Assembly (NCBI GenBank): GCA_036504515.1
Contig: DASXVA010000011.1
Coordinates: 1-64,000, forward strand
Source: AWTP1-18 sp036504515
GTDB taxonomy: Bacteria > Pseudomonadota > Gammaproteobacteria > Burkholderiales > Rhodocyclaceae
Length of the DNA: 64,000 nt
Reading direction: 5' to 3'
A program made the translations under genes and the position numbers. This document shows, in pieces, positions 9,014-18,362 of the stretch. The notes under the pieces are model-generated. The model saw only the letters and a list, made by a program, of their open reading frames with translations. It searched no databases and was not told the origin of the DNA. How positions within the stretch are numbered: the stretch's first letter is position 1; every line of letters begins with the position of its first letter.

Positions 9014-10173
9014 TGAAACGCGCCCTGACTCTGCTCACCCTCACGGCCGCGATTGGCGCCTTGTCTGCGTGCATGTCGCTGGATTCGCTGAATCCCTTCG
9101 GCTCCAAGCCTGACCCCAAGTCACTGCCTGCTCCCCTGGTAACGCTGGATAGCAAGGCAATTACGACCAAGGTGCTGTGGAACGTTTCCGTGGGCAGTGC
9201 TGCCACCTATGTTTTTTCCCCCGCCATCGTTGGTGACACTGTTTTTGCCGCGGCAGCAGACGGGACGCTGGTCCGTATCGACAATGGGCGTCAAGGTTGG
9301 CGCGTCAATGCCGGGCAAAAGCTTTCCGGTGGCGTTGCCAGTGATGGCAAGTTGGTCGTGGTGGGTTCGCCCAAGGGCGATGTGCTGGCGTTCAATGCTG
9401 AAACTGGCGCCCCCCTTTGGCAAGCCAAGGTAGCTTCGGAAGTATTGTCAGCCCCGCTGATTACCGATGGCTTGGTGGCAGTTCGCAGTGGCGATGCCCG
9501 TATTTATGCCTTCGATATGAATGATGGCAAGCGGCGCTGGGTCTATCAGCGCAATACGCCGGCCCTCAGCTTGCGTGCAGCCACCGGTATGGTCGCGGTG
9601 CCCGGCGCCATTCTTTCCGGTTTCTCCGGCGGCAAACTGGTCGCCGTTGCCCTTAATAACGGCGCTGCGGTCTGGGAAGTGACCGTTGCCCTGCCCAAGG
9701 GCGCCACTGAGTTGGAACGGGTGGCTGACATCACCAGCAGCCCGGTCATGAGTGGCAAGGAAGTTTGTGCCGTTGCCTATCAGGGCCGTGTTGCCTGCTT
9801 TGATGCCAGCACCGCGCAAACCCTCTGGGCGCGAGACGTGTCGTCCTTCTCCGGTATGGATCTTGATAGCCGCAACGCCTATGTCAGCGATGCCAAGGGT
9901 AATGTGATTGCCTATGACCGCAAGGCCGGCGCCAGCGTTTGGAAGCAGGACAAACTGGCCAATCGCGGCCTGTCCCGTCCGCTGGCTATCAGTAATTATC
10001 TGGCCGTGGGCGATGCCCAGGGCTATCTGCATTTGTTGCGACGGGACGACGGCTCCTTTGCCGGCCGTGCAGCCCTTGACGGTAGCGCCATCGCTGCCGA
10101 CCCCCGCCGTCTGGGCGATGCTGTCCTGGTGCAAACCACGGGCGGCAACCTTTACGCCCTCTCTATTGACTGA
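9013..10173 (+). CDS. bamB: Outer membrane assembly lipoprotein BamB
   Basis: BamB is the beta-propeller lipoprotein of the BAM complex that folds outer-membrane proteins. The 386-residue product has a lipoprotein signal with ALSAC (Cys20), followed by repeated PQQ-like blades such as VGSPKGDVLAFNAETGAPLW and YQGRVACFDASTAQTLW. It is placed between yfgM and der, as in most gamma- and betaproteobacteria. der begins 11 bases downstream. Confidence 0.95.
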   Translation: MKRALTLLTLTAAIGALSACMSLDSLNPFGSKPDPKSLPAPLVTLDSKAITTKVLWNVSVGSAATYVFSPAIVGDTVFAAAADGTLVRIDNGRQGWRVNAGQKLSGGVASDGKLVVVGSPKGDVLAFNAETGAPLWQAKVASEVLSAPLITDGLVAVRSGDARIYAFDMNDGKRRWVYQRNTPALSLRAATGMVAVPGAILSGFSGGKLVAVALNNGAAVWEVTVALPKGATELERVADITSSPVMSGKEVCAVAYQGRVACFDASTAQTLWARDVSSFSGMDLDSRNAYVSDAKGNVIAYDRKAGASVWKQDKLANRGLSRPLAISNYLAVGDAQGYLHLLRRDDGSFAGRAALDGSAIAADPRRLGDAVLVQTTGGNLYALSID

Positions 10174-10184
10174 TTGACCGCTTA

Positions 10185-11504
10185 ATGAAACCAACCCTTG
10201 TCCTGGTGGGACGTCCCAATGTGGGCAAGAGCACCCTCTTTAACCGACTGACTCGTTCCAGGGATGCCTTGGTAGCGGATCAGCCGGGCCTCACCCGTGA
10301 CCGCCATTACGGCCATGGCCGCATGGGCGACAAGCCTTATCTGGTGGTGGATACCGGTGGTTTCGAGCCGCAGGTCAAGGAAGGCATCGTTCATGAAATG
10401 GTGCGTCAGGCCGAGGCAGCTATTGCTGAAGCGGATGTCCTGCTGTTCATCGTCGACGGTCGTACCGGTCTGACACCGCAAGACAAGGTTATCGCCGACC
10501 GCCTGCGCCGCTCAGGTCGCCCCTTGCATCTGGTAGTGAACAAAGCCGAAGGCATGGAGCGATCCATCGTCGGCGCCGAGTTCTATGAACTGGGCTGCGG
10601 TGATCCCATGGTGATTTCCGCCGCCCACGGCGATGGCGTTCGAGAGCTGATCGACATCGCCCTGGAGCCTTTCCCCGACGAAGACACCGACGCCGATGCC
10701 CAACGGGGACCCCGGGTAGCCATTGCCGGCAGACCCAACGTTGGCAAGAGCACCCTGATCAATGCCCTGTTGGGCGAAGAACGCGTAATTGCTTTCGACA
10801 TGCCCGGCACCACACGGGATGCCATCGAAATCCCCTTCGAGCGTAACGGCAAGCACTACACCCTGATTGATACCGCCGGTTTGCGGCGCAAGGGCAAGGT
10901 CTTCGAGACCATCGAAAAGTTTTCCGTGATCAAGACCCTGCAAGCGGTGGAAGAGGCCAACGTCGTTGTGCTGATGCTGGACGCCAGCCAGGACATTTCT
11001 GACCAGGATGCCCATATCGCCGGTTTCTGTATCGAAGCCGGCCGTGCGCTGGTGCTGGCCGTGAACAAATGGGACAGCATCGACGACTACCGCAAGGAAC
11101 GCATCAAGCAGGACGTCGCCCGCAAACTCAACTTCCTCGGGTTTGCCCGCACCCATACCATTTCCGCCCTCAACGGACAGGGTATCGTCGGTGTGCTGGG
11201 GTCGGTGGACAAGGCTTACGCTGCGGCCATGACCAAACTGCCAACGCCCAAGCTCACCCGGGCCTTGCTCAATGCCGTGCAAAAGCAGGCACCTCCCCGC
11301 CATGGCCTGTTCCGGCCCAAGCTACGCTATGCCCACCAGGGCGGCAGCAACCCGCCCATTATCGTCATCCACGGCAATGCGCTGGATCAGATTCCCGCCT
11401 CCTATACGCGATATCTGGAACGTAACTTCATGGAGACCTTCAAGCTCCAGGGCACGCCATTGCGCATCCAGTACAAGACGACCAAGAACCCCTTTGGGGA
11501 ATGA
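10185..11504 (+). CDS. der: Ribosome-assembly GTPase Der (EngA)
   Basis: Der acts in late 50S ribosomal subunit assembly. It has two GTPase domains in tandem, each with a P-loop GRPNVGKST (about residues 8-16 and 180-188) and DTGGF/DTAGL switch II motifs, followed by a KH-like C-terminal domain. The length is 439 residues. In many betaproteobacteria hfq and hflX follow der. Here a strong terminator follows instead and the next genes are unrelated. Confidence 0.97.
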   Translation: MKPTLVLVGRPNVGKSTLFNRLTRSRDALVADQPGLTRDRHYGHGRMGDKPYLVVDTGGFEPQVKEGIVHEMVRQAEAAIAEADVLLFIVDGRTGLTPQDKVIADRLRRSGRPLHLVVNKAEGMERSIVGAEFYELGCGDPMVISAAHGDGVRELIDIALEPFPDEDTDADAQRGPRVAIAGRPNVGKSTLINALLGEERVIAFDMPGTTRDAIEIPFERNGKHYTLIDTAGLRRKGKVFETIEKFSVIKTLQAVEEANVVVLMLDASQDISDQDAHIAGFCIEAGRALVLAVNKWDSIDDYRKERIKQDVARKLNFLGFARTHTISALNGQGIVGVLGSVDKAYAAAMTKLPTPKLTRALLNAVQKQAPPRHGLFRPKLRYAHQGGSNPPIIVIHGNALDQIPASYTRYLERNFMETFKLQGTPLRIQYKTTKNPFGE

Positions 11505-11530
11505 TTTGCTGGGGTAATTCCCATCCGTCA

Positions 11531-11564
11531 AAAAACAAAGGCCCGATTTCGGGCCTTTGTTTTT
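11531..11564. terminator. Bidirectional terminator after der
   Basis: A 15-bp stem (11531-11545 with 11550-11564; core CAAAGGCCCG and CGGGCCTTTG) is flanked by an A-tract on one side and a T-tract on the other. It can end both der on the forward strand and the small reverse gene at 11580. Confidence 0.9.
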
Positions 11565-11579
11565 GGTGCAGTTCGACAA

Positions 11580-11828
11580 TTACTTTTCAGCAGTGGATGG
11601 CTGAATGGGTGATGGAGTATCACGATCAGCGTCTGAGGGTGTTTCTGCTGAAGTGCTGCCGGAAGGACTGGCATCTGGCGCAACCGGATCGGGTGCAGAT
11701 TGCTGAGTAGGAACAGTTTGATATTGGGCTGGCGGTACAGGCAGCGGTAGCGGCGGTTTTGCTTCGAATTGAAAAGCAATGCCCCAGGCAATCCCGAGCA
11801 TGATCAACAGAAAAAGGAAGAGTCCCAT
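11580..11828 (-). CDS. Small single-pass membrane protein, unknown function
   Basis: I do not recognise this 82-residue product. It has one hydrophobic helix at the N terminus (MGLFLFLLIMLGIAWGIAF, about 1-20), then a Pro/Ser/Thr/Ala-rich low-complexity tail ending in STAEK. I prefer the ATG at 11828; the frame is open back to 11882 through a TTG start. No clear ribosome-binding site is visible for either. It lies downstream of tRNA-Leu on the same strand and upstream of the bidirectional terminator, so it could be read from the tRNA promoter. Coding status is plausible but not certain. Confidence 0.5.
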   Translation of the reverse strand: MGLFLFLLIMLGIAWGIAFQFEAKPPLPLPVPPAQYQTVPTQQSAPDPVAPDASPSGSTSAETPSDADRDTPSPIQPSTAEK

Positions 11829-11914
11829 CGATGCATTGTAGGGCCATGCAGAAAGAAGCAGGGCCAGGCGCAGTATGCGCAAGCATCAGGTGATAACGAG
11901 GGAGATACTGAATT

Positions 11915-11999
11915 TGGTGCCGAGAGTGGGACTCGAACCCACACACCTTGCGGCGGCGGATTTTGAATCCGCTGCGTCTACCGATTCCGCCATCCCGGC
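11915..11999 (-). tRNA. tRNA-Leu (anticodon CAA)
   Basis: The reverse strand reads GCCGGGATGGCGGAATCGG..., with a D-arm, a GCGGA/TCCGC anticodon stem around loop TTCAAAA (anticodon CAA, codon UUG), a long variable arm typical of class II tRNAs, and a T-arm GGGTTCGAGTCCC. The acceptor stem GCCGGGA pairs with TCTCGGC, and the 3' ACCA is encoded. Length including CCA is 85 bases. Confidence 0.96.
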
Positions 12000-12138
12000 A
12001 ATGGTGGGCTCGCGTAGAATAGCGCGCCCGGCGAAGGGGGCGGATTATAGCGGCGAATCCCGTTTGCGCGCGAATTTGTCTCCGTATATTCGTTTTTTTG
12101 CACTCTTTCGCCCCTCACTTTCCCCTGTGCCGTTCCCG

Positions 12139-13167
12139 ATGGATTTCACCCTCGACGATTTTGATTTTGATTTGCCCGTAGCGCGGATCGCCCAAGCCCC
12201 CTTGGCGGAGCGTTCGGCCAGCCGCCTGCTGGAGCTCCGGGGTGGAAGTTTGGCGGATCGTTCCATCAAGGACTTACCCGATCTGCTGCGCGCCGGCGAT
12301 CTATTGGTGATGAACGACACCCGGGTGCTGCATGCCCGTCTACTGGGACAGAAGGAAAGCGGCGGTCAGATTGAGGTACTTGTGGAGCGGCCCCTCAATG
12401 AGCGTGATGTCTTGGCGCAGGTGAGAGCCAGCAAGTCGCCGAAACCCGGCACCCGTCTGCTTTTGGAAAACGCCATAGACGTGGCAGTACTGGGCCGGGA
12501 AGGGGAGTTTTTTCAGTTGCGCTTCCCCGCCAATGCCCTTGACCTGATTGAGCAATATGGCCGCTTGCCTCTGCCACCTTACATTGAGCGCAGCGCCGCC
12601 GAGGCGGATGAGAGTCGCTACCAGACTGTCTTTGCCCGGGAAAAAGGTTCCGTGGCAGCACCCACAGCCGGTCTGCATTTTGATGATGCCTTACTGACCG
12701 CCCTGAAGGAAAAGGGTGTCGAGATCGCCCATGTGACGCTCCATGTGGGCGCTGGTACTTTCCAACCAGTACGGGTGCATCACATTGCCGAACACCGTAT
12801 GCACACCGAACGTTATGCCGTACCCCAGACCACTGTGGATGCCATTGCCGCCACAAGGGCGAGAGGTGGGCGCGTGATTGCTGTGGGCACCACCAGCCTG
12901 CGGACCTTGGAATCTGCTGCGCGTCATGGCCCACTGCAGGTGGGAAGCGGGAATACCGACATTTTCATCACACCGGGATTCCGTTTCCAGGTGGTGGATG
13001 TGTTGCTGACCAACTTCCATCTACCCAAGTCCACCTTGCTCATGCTGGTGTCGGCTTTCGGCGGCCTGGACAATATCCGTGCCGCCTATCGCCACGCCAT
13101 TGCCAACGAATACCGCTTCTTCAGCTATGGCGATGCCATGCTGATTCACCGTCAGGATTTGCTATGA
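12139..13167 (+). CDS. queA: S-adenosylmethionine:tRNA ribosyltransferase-isomerase
   Basis: QueA adds the epoxycyclopentanediol moiety from SAM to preQ1-modified tRNA in queuosine synthesis. The 342-residue product begins MDFTLDDFDFDLPVARIAQ, a typical QueA N terminus, and contains the conserved GSVAAPTAGLHF and NFHLPKSTLLMLVSAF stretches. The frame is open far upstream to 11875, across the tRNA gene, but the ATG at 12139 is clearly the family start. Its stop overlaps the tgt start (ATGA). Confidence 0.96.
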   Translation: MDFTLDDFDFDLPVARIAQAPLAERSASRLLELRGGSLADRSIKDLPDLLRAGDLLVMNDTRVLHARLLGQKESGGQIEVLVERPLNERDVLAQVRASKSPKPGTRLLLENAIDVAVLGREGEFFQLRFPANALDLIEQYGRLPLPPYIERSAAEADESRYQTVFAREKGSVAAPTAGLHFDDALLTALKEKGVEIAHVTLHVGAGTFQPVRVHHIAEHRMHTERYAVPQTTVDAIAATRARGGRVIAVGTTSLRTLESAARHGPLQVGSGNTDIFITPGFRFQVVDVLLTNFHLPKSTLLMLVSAFGGLDNIRAAYRHAIANEYRFFSYGDAMLIHRQDLL

Positions 13168-14285
13168 AGTTTGAATTGCTCGCCAGCGAAGGCCAGGCAC
13201 GCCGTGGCCGCCTGGAGTTGGCCCACGGCGCCGTGGAAACCCCTGTGTTTATGCCCGTCGGCACCTACGGCACGGTCAAGGCCATGGCCCCCAACGAACT
13301 GGAAGAAATGGGCGCCCGCATCGTGCTGGGCAACACCTTCCATCTCTGGCTTCGCCCCGGGATAGACGTGATTCGTGCCCACGGCGGCCTGCACCATTTC
13401 ATGGGCTGGGACAAACCCATCCTCACCGACTCCGGCGGCTTCCAGGTGTTCAGCCTCGGAGACCTGCGCAAGATCACGGAGGAAGGCGTCAAGTTCCAAT
13501 CCCCCATTAACGGCGACCGCCTGTTCATGCGCCCCGAAGACTCCATGCAGATTCAGCATGTGCTGAACTCCGATGTGGTGATGATCTTCGATGAATGCAC
13601 GCCCTATCCCGCGGACGAGCGGCAGGCCGCTGAATCCATGCGCCTCTCCTTGCGCTGGGCCCAACGTTCCAGGGACGAGCATGACCGCCTGGAGAACAGC
13701 AATGCCCTGTTCGGCATCGTTCAGGGCGGCATGTACGAGTACTTGCGGGACGAATCCCTGGCCGGGCTGACTGGCATCGGTTTTGATGGCTTCGCTATTG
13801 GCGGCCTTTCCGTTGGCGAGCCCAAGGAAGACTTTGCCCGCATCCTTGCCCATACGGCACCGCGCTTGCCGCAAGATAAGCCCCGTTACCTGATGGGCGT
13901 CGGCACCCCGGAAGACATTGTGTATGCCGTGGGTCAGGGCATCGACATGTTCGATTGCGTCATGCCTACCCGCAATGCCCGCAACGGCTGGCTATTCACT
14001 CGCTGGGGTGATGTAAAAATCAAGAATGCTGCCCACAAGAGCGATACCCGTCCTCTGGATGAAACTTGTTCCTGTTATACCTGTCGGAACTTTTCTCGCG
14101 CCTACCTGCATCACTTGCAGCGCACCGGCGAAATCCTCGGCGCGCGGCTCAACACCATACATAATCTTCATTACTACCAAACATTTACCGCTGAACTGCG
14201 GCAAGCCCTTGAAAACGGGACTTTTGCCCAGACAGTAACCGAGTTCCACAAAAATCGCGCTGTACTTAATCAGCGTAGTGAGTAA
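13164..14285 (+). CDS. tgt: Queuine tRNA-ribosyltransferase
   Basis: Tgt exchanges guanine 34 for preQ1 in tRNAs with GUN anticodons. The catalytic region DSGGFQVFSL, the second Asp region (DMFDCVMPTRNARNG) and the zinc site CSCYTC with a following histidine are all present. Length is 373 residues. Together with queA upstream and yajC-secD-secF downstream it forms the classic proteobacterial queA-tgt-yajC-secDF order. Confidence 0.97.
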   Translation: MKFELLASEGQARRGRLELAHGAVETPVFMPVGTYGTVKAMAPNELEEMGARIVLGNTFHLWLRPGIDVIRAHGGLHHFMGWDKPILTDSGGFQVFSLGDLRKITEEGVKFQSPINGDRLFMRPEDSMQIQHVLNSDVVMIFDECTPYPADERQAAESMRLSLRWAQRSRDEHDRLENSNALFGIVQGGMYEYLRDESLAGLTGIGFDGFAIGGLSVGEPKEDFARILAHTAPRLPQDKPRYLMGVGTPEDIVYAVGQGIDMFDCVMPTRNARNGWLFTRWGDVKIKNAAHKSDTRPLDETCSCYTCRNFSRAYLHHLQRTGEILGARLNTIHNLHYYQTFTAELRQALENGTFAQTVTEFHKNRAVLNQRSE

Positions 14286-14290
14286 CACCT

Positions 14291-14309
14291 GCCCGGTATA
14301 ATCCCGGGC
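14291..14309 (+). promoter_or_regulatory. Possible promoter or hairpin before yajC
   Basis: A perfect -10-like TATAAT (14297-14302) lies in the loop of a short inverted repeat, GCCCGG with CCGGGC. A good -35 is not evident. It could give yajC-secDF an extra promoter inside the queA-tgt operon. Confidence 0.3.
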
Positions 14310-14338
14310 TGCTTTCAATCCAATATGGAGCCAATAAC

Positions 14339-14680
14339 GTGCTGATTTCCAATGCCTACGCCCAAGCCGCAGGTGCCGCTACCGATGCCGGTGGTGGCCT
14401 GATGAGTTTCCTGCCCATCGTCCTGATGTTTGTGGTCATGTATTTCCTCATGATCCGGCCCCAGATGAAGAAGGCCAAGGAACACCAACGCCTGGTCACC
14501 GAACTGCAAAAGGGTGATGAAGTGGTCACCCAGGGTGGTATTGCCGGTCGTGTTGCCAAGGTCGGCGAAAACTACCTGACCGTGGAAGTTTCCGAAGGCA
14601 AGGACGGTCCCGTCACCGTGCAAATCCAGAAGAACGCTGTTGCCGCCCTGCTGCCCAAGGGCACCTTGAAGAACCTGTAA
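14339..14680 (+). CDS. yajC: Preprotein translocase accessory subunit YajC
   Basis: YajC is a small inner-membrane partner of SecDF. The 113-residue product has one membrane helix (about 18-40, FLPIVLMFVVMYFLMIRP), followed by a basic cytoplasmic domain with the GDEVVTQGGIAGRV signature. The start is GTG at 14339, with GGAG 8 bases upstream; the nearby ATG at 14325 is out of frame. secD follows after 40 bases. Confidence 0.95.
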   Translation: MLISNAYAQAAGAATDAGGGLMSFLPIVLMFVVMYFLMIRPQMKKAKEHQRLVTELQKGDEVVTQGGIAGRVAKVGENYLTVEVSEGKDGPVTVQIQKNAVAALLPKGTLKNL

Positions 14681-14720
14681 TCCTTCCCCCAAGCCGGCCT
14701 CGCGCCGGCTTCTTTCATCT

Positions 14721-16598
14721 ATGAATCGCTATCCCCTCTGGAAGAACGCCACGGTCATCATCGCCCTGGTGCTCGGTCTGCTCTACACCCTGCCCAACTT
14801 CTTTGGCGAGGCTCCTGCTGTTCAGGTGTCCAGTGTCAAAGCCACCATCAAGGTGGATACCGCCCTGCTTGGCAAGGTGGAAGACGCCCTCAAGGCGGCA
14901 GGCATTGCCAATACCGGCCTCCATGCCGACCTCCAGAGCATTCGCGTGCGGCTGGCCGATACGGACACCCAACTCAAGGCCAAGGATGTCATCGAAAAGG
15001 CCCTGATTCCCGATCCTACGGATGCGGCCTATAGCGTGGCTCTCAATCTGGTGTCGAACTCGCCCAACTGGCTGACATCGCTGCATGCCTTGCCCATGTA
15101 TCTGGGCCTGGATCTGCGGGGCGGCGTGCACTTCCTGTTGCAGGTGGACATGAAGGGTGCTCTAACTAAGCGGCTTGACTCCACCGGCGCTGACCTGCGC
15201 AGCCTGCTGCGCGACAAGAACGTTCGCCATAGCGGCATTGGCCGTGAAGGCATGAGCCTGGTGATTCGCTTCCGCGACACGGAAACCCGCGACAAGGCCA
15301 AGGCCGTCATCGGCAACCAGCAACCGGATCTGGCCCTGGCCGAAGGTCAGGATGGCGCTGACTTCAAGTTGATCGCCACCCTCAAGCCGACAGCGGAAAA
15401 AACCATTCAGGAATTCGCCCTGAAGCAGAACATCACCACCCTGCATAACCGGATCAACGAACTGGGCGTCGCCGAGCCGGTGATCCAGCAGCAGGGCGCC
15501 GACCGTATCGTCGTGCAATTGCCCGGCGTGCAGGACACGGCCAAGGCCAAGGACATTCTTGGCCGTACCGCCAGCCTGGAAGTGCGCATGGTGGATGACG
15601 AAGCCAGCAGCAATCCTTCCATCATGGAGGCTGCTGCCAAAGGCCAACCCCCTGCCGGTACCGAGTACTACGTCGAACGGGGCGGTCGTCCTCTGCTGGT
15701 GAAAAAACAAGTGGTGCTGACCGGTGATCGCCTCACCGACGCCCAGCCCGGCTTCGATGGCCAGACCCACGAGCCAGCCGTGCATTTGACCCTGGACTCC
15801 GCCGGCGCCCGCATCTTCAAGGACGTGACCCGGGAGAGCGTGAACAAGCGCATGGCCATCCTGCTGATTGAAAAGGGCAAGGGTGAAGTGGTGACGGCTC
15901 CCGTGATCCGCAGCGAAATTGGCGGCGGTCGTGTGCAGATTTCCGGTCGCATGAGCACCCAGGAAGCCAACGATACCGCCCTGCTGCTGCGGGCTGGTTC
16001 CCTGGCGGCGCCCATGGACATCGTCGAGGAACGCACCATCGGCCCCAGCCTCGGTGCCGACAACATCAGCAAGGGTTTCCATTCCACCCTGTGGGGCTTT
16101 ACCGCCATCGCCACCTTCATGGCGATTTACTATCTGTTGTTCGGTTTTGTTTCCGTCCTGGCCCTGTCCGCCAACCTGCTGTTCCTGGTGGCATTGCTGT
16201 CCCTGTTGCAAGCTACCCTGACCTTGCCGGGTATCGCCGCTATCGCCCTGACCCTGGGCATGGCTATTGACGCCAACGTGCTGATCAATGAACGGGTACG
16301 GGAAGAACTGCGTAACGGCAGCACGCCCCAAGCCGCCATCCTGGCCGGTTATGACCGGGCCTGGGCGACGATTCTGGACTCCAACGTGACCACTCTGATC
16401 GCCGGTATCGCCTTGCTGATCTTCGGTTCCGGTCCGGTACGGGGCTTTGCCGTGGTGCATTGCCTGGGCATCATGACCTCTATCTTCAGTTCAGTGGTGG
16501 TATCTCGCGCCATTGTTAACGTCATTTACGGTCGCCGCAAAAAGCTGACCAGCCTGTCCATCGGACAGGTCTGGAAGCCAGGCATCGTCACCAAATAA
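14721..16598 (+). CDS. secD: Protein translocase subunit SecD
   Basis: SecD, with SecF, uses the proton gradient to help pull secreted proteins across the inner membrane. The 625-residue protein has an N-terminal membrane helix, the GLDLRGGVHFLL signature near residue 130, a large periplasmic region, and a C-terminal five-helix RND-type bundle with GMAIDANVLINERVREE. It is followed 15 bases later by secF. Confidence 0.97.
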   Translation: MNRYPLWKNATVIIALVLGLLYTLPNFFGEAPAVQVSSVKATIKVDTALLGKVEDALKAAGIANTGLHADLQSIRVRLADTDTQLKAKDVIEKALIPDPTDAAYSVALNLVSNSPNWLTSLHALPMYLGLDLRGGVHFLLQVDMKGALTKRLDSTGADLRSLLRDKNVRHSGIGREGMSLVIRFRDTETRDKAKAVIGNQQPDLALAEGQDGADFKLIATLKPTAEKTIQEFALKQNITTLHNRINELGVAEPVIQQQGADRIVVQLPGVQDTAKAKDILGRTASLEVRMVDDEASSNPSIMEAAAKGQPPAGTEYYVERGGRPLLVKKQVVLTGDRLTDAQPGFDGQTHEPAVHLTLDSAGARIFKDVTRESVNKRMAILLIEKGKGEVVTAPVIRSEIGGGRVQISGRMSTQEANDTALLLRAGSLAAPMDIVEERTIGPSLGADNISKGFHSTLWGFTAIATFMAIYYLLFGFVSVLALSANLLFLVALLSLLQATLTLPGIAAIALTLGMAIDANVLINERVREELRNGSTPQAAILAGYDRAWATILDSNVTTLIAGIALLIFGSGPVRGFAVVHCLGIMTSIFSSVVVSRAIVNVIYGRRKKLTSLSIGQVWKPGIVTK

Positions 16599-16613
16599 AC
16601 GGGGAAGCACATC

Positions 16614-17549
16614 ATGGAATTCTTCCGCATCAAAAAAGACATCCCCTTCATGCGCCATGCGCTGGTGTTCAACATCATCTCGTTGATCACCTTCATCCTG
16701 GCCGTGGTGCTTCTGGTCAGCAAGGGTCTGCATTTTTCCATTGAGTTTACTGGCGGCACCTTGATGGAAGTCAGCTACACCCAGGCCCCGGATCTGGACA
16801 AGTTGCGGGGCAATTTGGCCAGCGATGGCTTTACCGATACCCAGGTGCAGAACTTCGGCACCTCCCGGGATGTGCTGATCCGCGTCCCGCCTTCCAAGGA
16901 TGCCGAGAGCGCCAAAGTTGGCGAGCGGGTGATGGCTTCCCTGAACGCTGCCGATACGGCCAACGTTCCTACCCTGAAGCGGGTCGAGTTCGTCGGTCCT
17001 CAGGTGGGCAAGGAACTGGCCTCCGATGGCGCCCTGGCTTTGCTGCTGGTGATCATCGGCATCGTTATCTATCTGGCCATCCGTTTCGAATGGCGCTTCG
17101 CTGTGTCGGCCATCATCGCCAATCTGCACGACGTGGTGATCATCCTCGGCTTTTTCGCCCTGTTTCAGTGGGAGTTCTCCCTGCCGGTGCTGGCGGCGGT
17201 GCTGGCCGTGCTGGGTTATTCGGTGAATGAATCCGTCGTGGTGTTCGACCGGGTTCGGGAAACTTTCAAGAAGAAGCGCGGCTTGTCTACGCCCGATGTG
17301 CTCAACCACGCCATCACCAGCACTATCTCCCGCACCATCATCACCCACGGTTGCACCCAGTTGATGGTCACCTCTATGCTGATCTTTGGCGGCGAGGCGC
17401 TCCATTACTTCGCCCTGGCCCTGACCATCGGCATCTGCTTCGGCATCTATTCCTCGGTGCTGGTAGCCAGCCCCCTGGTCATGTGGCTGGGGGTGTCCCG
17501 GGAACAGTTCATCAAGGTCAAGGTCGAAAAACAGGAAGCTGTCGTTTAA
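16614..17549 (+). CDS. secF: Protein translocase subunit SecF
   Basis: SecF is the partner of SecD. The 311-residue protein has six predicted membrane helices, the FTGGTLMEV segment near the N terminus, and the GYSVNESVVVFDRVRE motif in the RND-like bundle. A GGGGAA stretch precedes the ATG. An 11-bp hairpin at 17576-17605 follows the gene. Confidence 0.97.
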   Translation: MEFFRIKKDIPFMRHALVFNIISLITFILAVVLLVSKGLHFSIEFTGGTLMEVSYTQAPDLDKLRGNLASDGFTDTQVQNFGTSRDVLIRVPPSKDAESAKVGERVMASLNAADTANVPTLKRVEFVGPQVGKELASDGALALLLVIIGIVIYLAIRFEWRFAVSAIIANLHDVVIILGFFALFQWEFSLPVLAAVLAVLGYSVNESVVVFDRVRETFKKKRGLSTPDVLNHAITSTISRTIITHGCTQLMVTSMLIFGGEALHYFALALTIGICFGIYSSVLVASPLVMWLGVSREQFIKVKVEKQEAVV

Positions 17550-17575
17550 GTTCCTCCTAAGACTGATGGTGTTCA

Positions 17576-17605
17576 ATACGGGCTCGGCGTTTGTCGAGCC
17601 CGTAT
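17576..17605 (+). terminator. Hairpin after secF
   Basis: ATACGGGCTCG (17576-17586) pairs perfectly with CGAGCCCGTAT (17595-17605). No T-tract follows, so it could be a weak terminator or an RNA-stabilising hairpin just before the cytochrome b gene. Confidence 0.5.
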
Positions 17606-17623
17606 CACATGAAAGGACGCAAC

Positions 17624-18295
17624 ATGGCACGTATCAAAATCTGGGATCTTCCTACCCGACTGTTCCACTGGCTGCTGGTGGCCTTGATTGCCGGCGCTTT
17701 TATCACCGAAAGCATCGGCGTCATGGAATGGCATGGCCGCGTCGGCCTCGCCATCTTGGGCCTTCTGGTGTTTCGTATTGTTTGGGGTTTTGTCGGTTCG
17801 ACCTACGCCCGGTTCAGCACCTTCGTCAAAGGCCCGCAGTCCGTCAAGGCGTACCTGAAGGGGGAGTGGCATGGCTTGGGGCACAATCCTCTGGGAGCCC
17901 TGTCAGTACTGGCCATCTTGGGCGTGGTTGCGATTCAAGTGGGGTCCGGCTTGTTTTCCAATGACGACAGCAGCTTTTACGGCCCTCTGGCTGCGTTGGT
18001 CAGTGAATCCCTGAGCGGCAACCTGACGGAGCTTCATGAGTCCATGGAACCCGTGTTGATTGCCCTGGTGATTGCCCATGTGGCGGCGATTGCCTTCTAT
18101 ACCCGGGTGAAGAAGGAAAATCTGGTCAAACCCATGATCACCGGCTGGAAGGAGGCCGATGGCAAAGCTGCAACCGGGGGCGGTTTGGTGGCCTTCATCA
18201 TTGCCGTGCTGATTGCGCTTGCGGCTGTTTATGCTGCCTCGGGGGCGCTGTTGCCTCATCCTGCTGTGGCAGCGGTGACGACACCAGCTTGGTGA
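17624..18295 (+). CDS. Cytochrome b561-like membrane protein
   Basis: This is a diheme-type cytochrome b with the family pattern RIKIWDLPTRLFHW at its N terminus and four predicted membrane helices over 223 residues. Candidate heme-ligand histidines lie in LFHWLLV, EWHGRVG, ELHESMEP and IAHVAAI. Such proteins pass electrons between quinones and c-type cytochromes. I place the start at ATG 17624 behind GAAAGGA; the frame extends upstream to 17591 without similarity. A convergent cytochrome c' gene lies 67 bases away, and a functional link between the two is inference. Confidence 0.85.
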   Translation: MARIKIWDLPTRLFHWLLVALIAGAFITESIGVMEWHGRVGLAILGLLVFRIVWGFVGSTYARFSTFVKGPQSVKAYLKGEWHGLGHNPLGALSVLAILGVVAIQVGSGLFSNDDSSFYGPLAALVSESLSGNLTELHESMEPVLIALVIAHVAAIAFYTRVKKENLVKPMITGWKEADGKAATGGGLVAFIIAVLIALAAVYAASGALLPHPAVAAVTTPAW

Positions 18296-18312
18296 TATAC
18301 GCCCCACGACAG

Positions 18313-18348
18313 CAATAAAAAAGCCGCTCAAGAGCGGCTTTTTTATTG
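18313..18348. terminator. Bidirectional terminator between cytochrome b and cytochrome c' genes
   Basis: A 17-bp perfect inverted repeat (core AAAAAAGCCGCTC and GAGCGGCTTTTTT) sits between the converging genes, with A- and T-tracts that serve both strands. Confidence 0.93.
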
Positions 18349-18362
18349 AGCATAGGCCCGAA

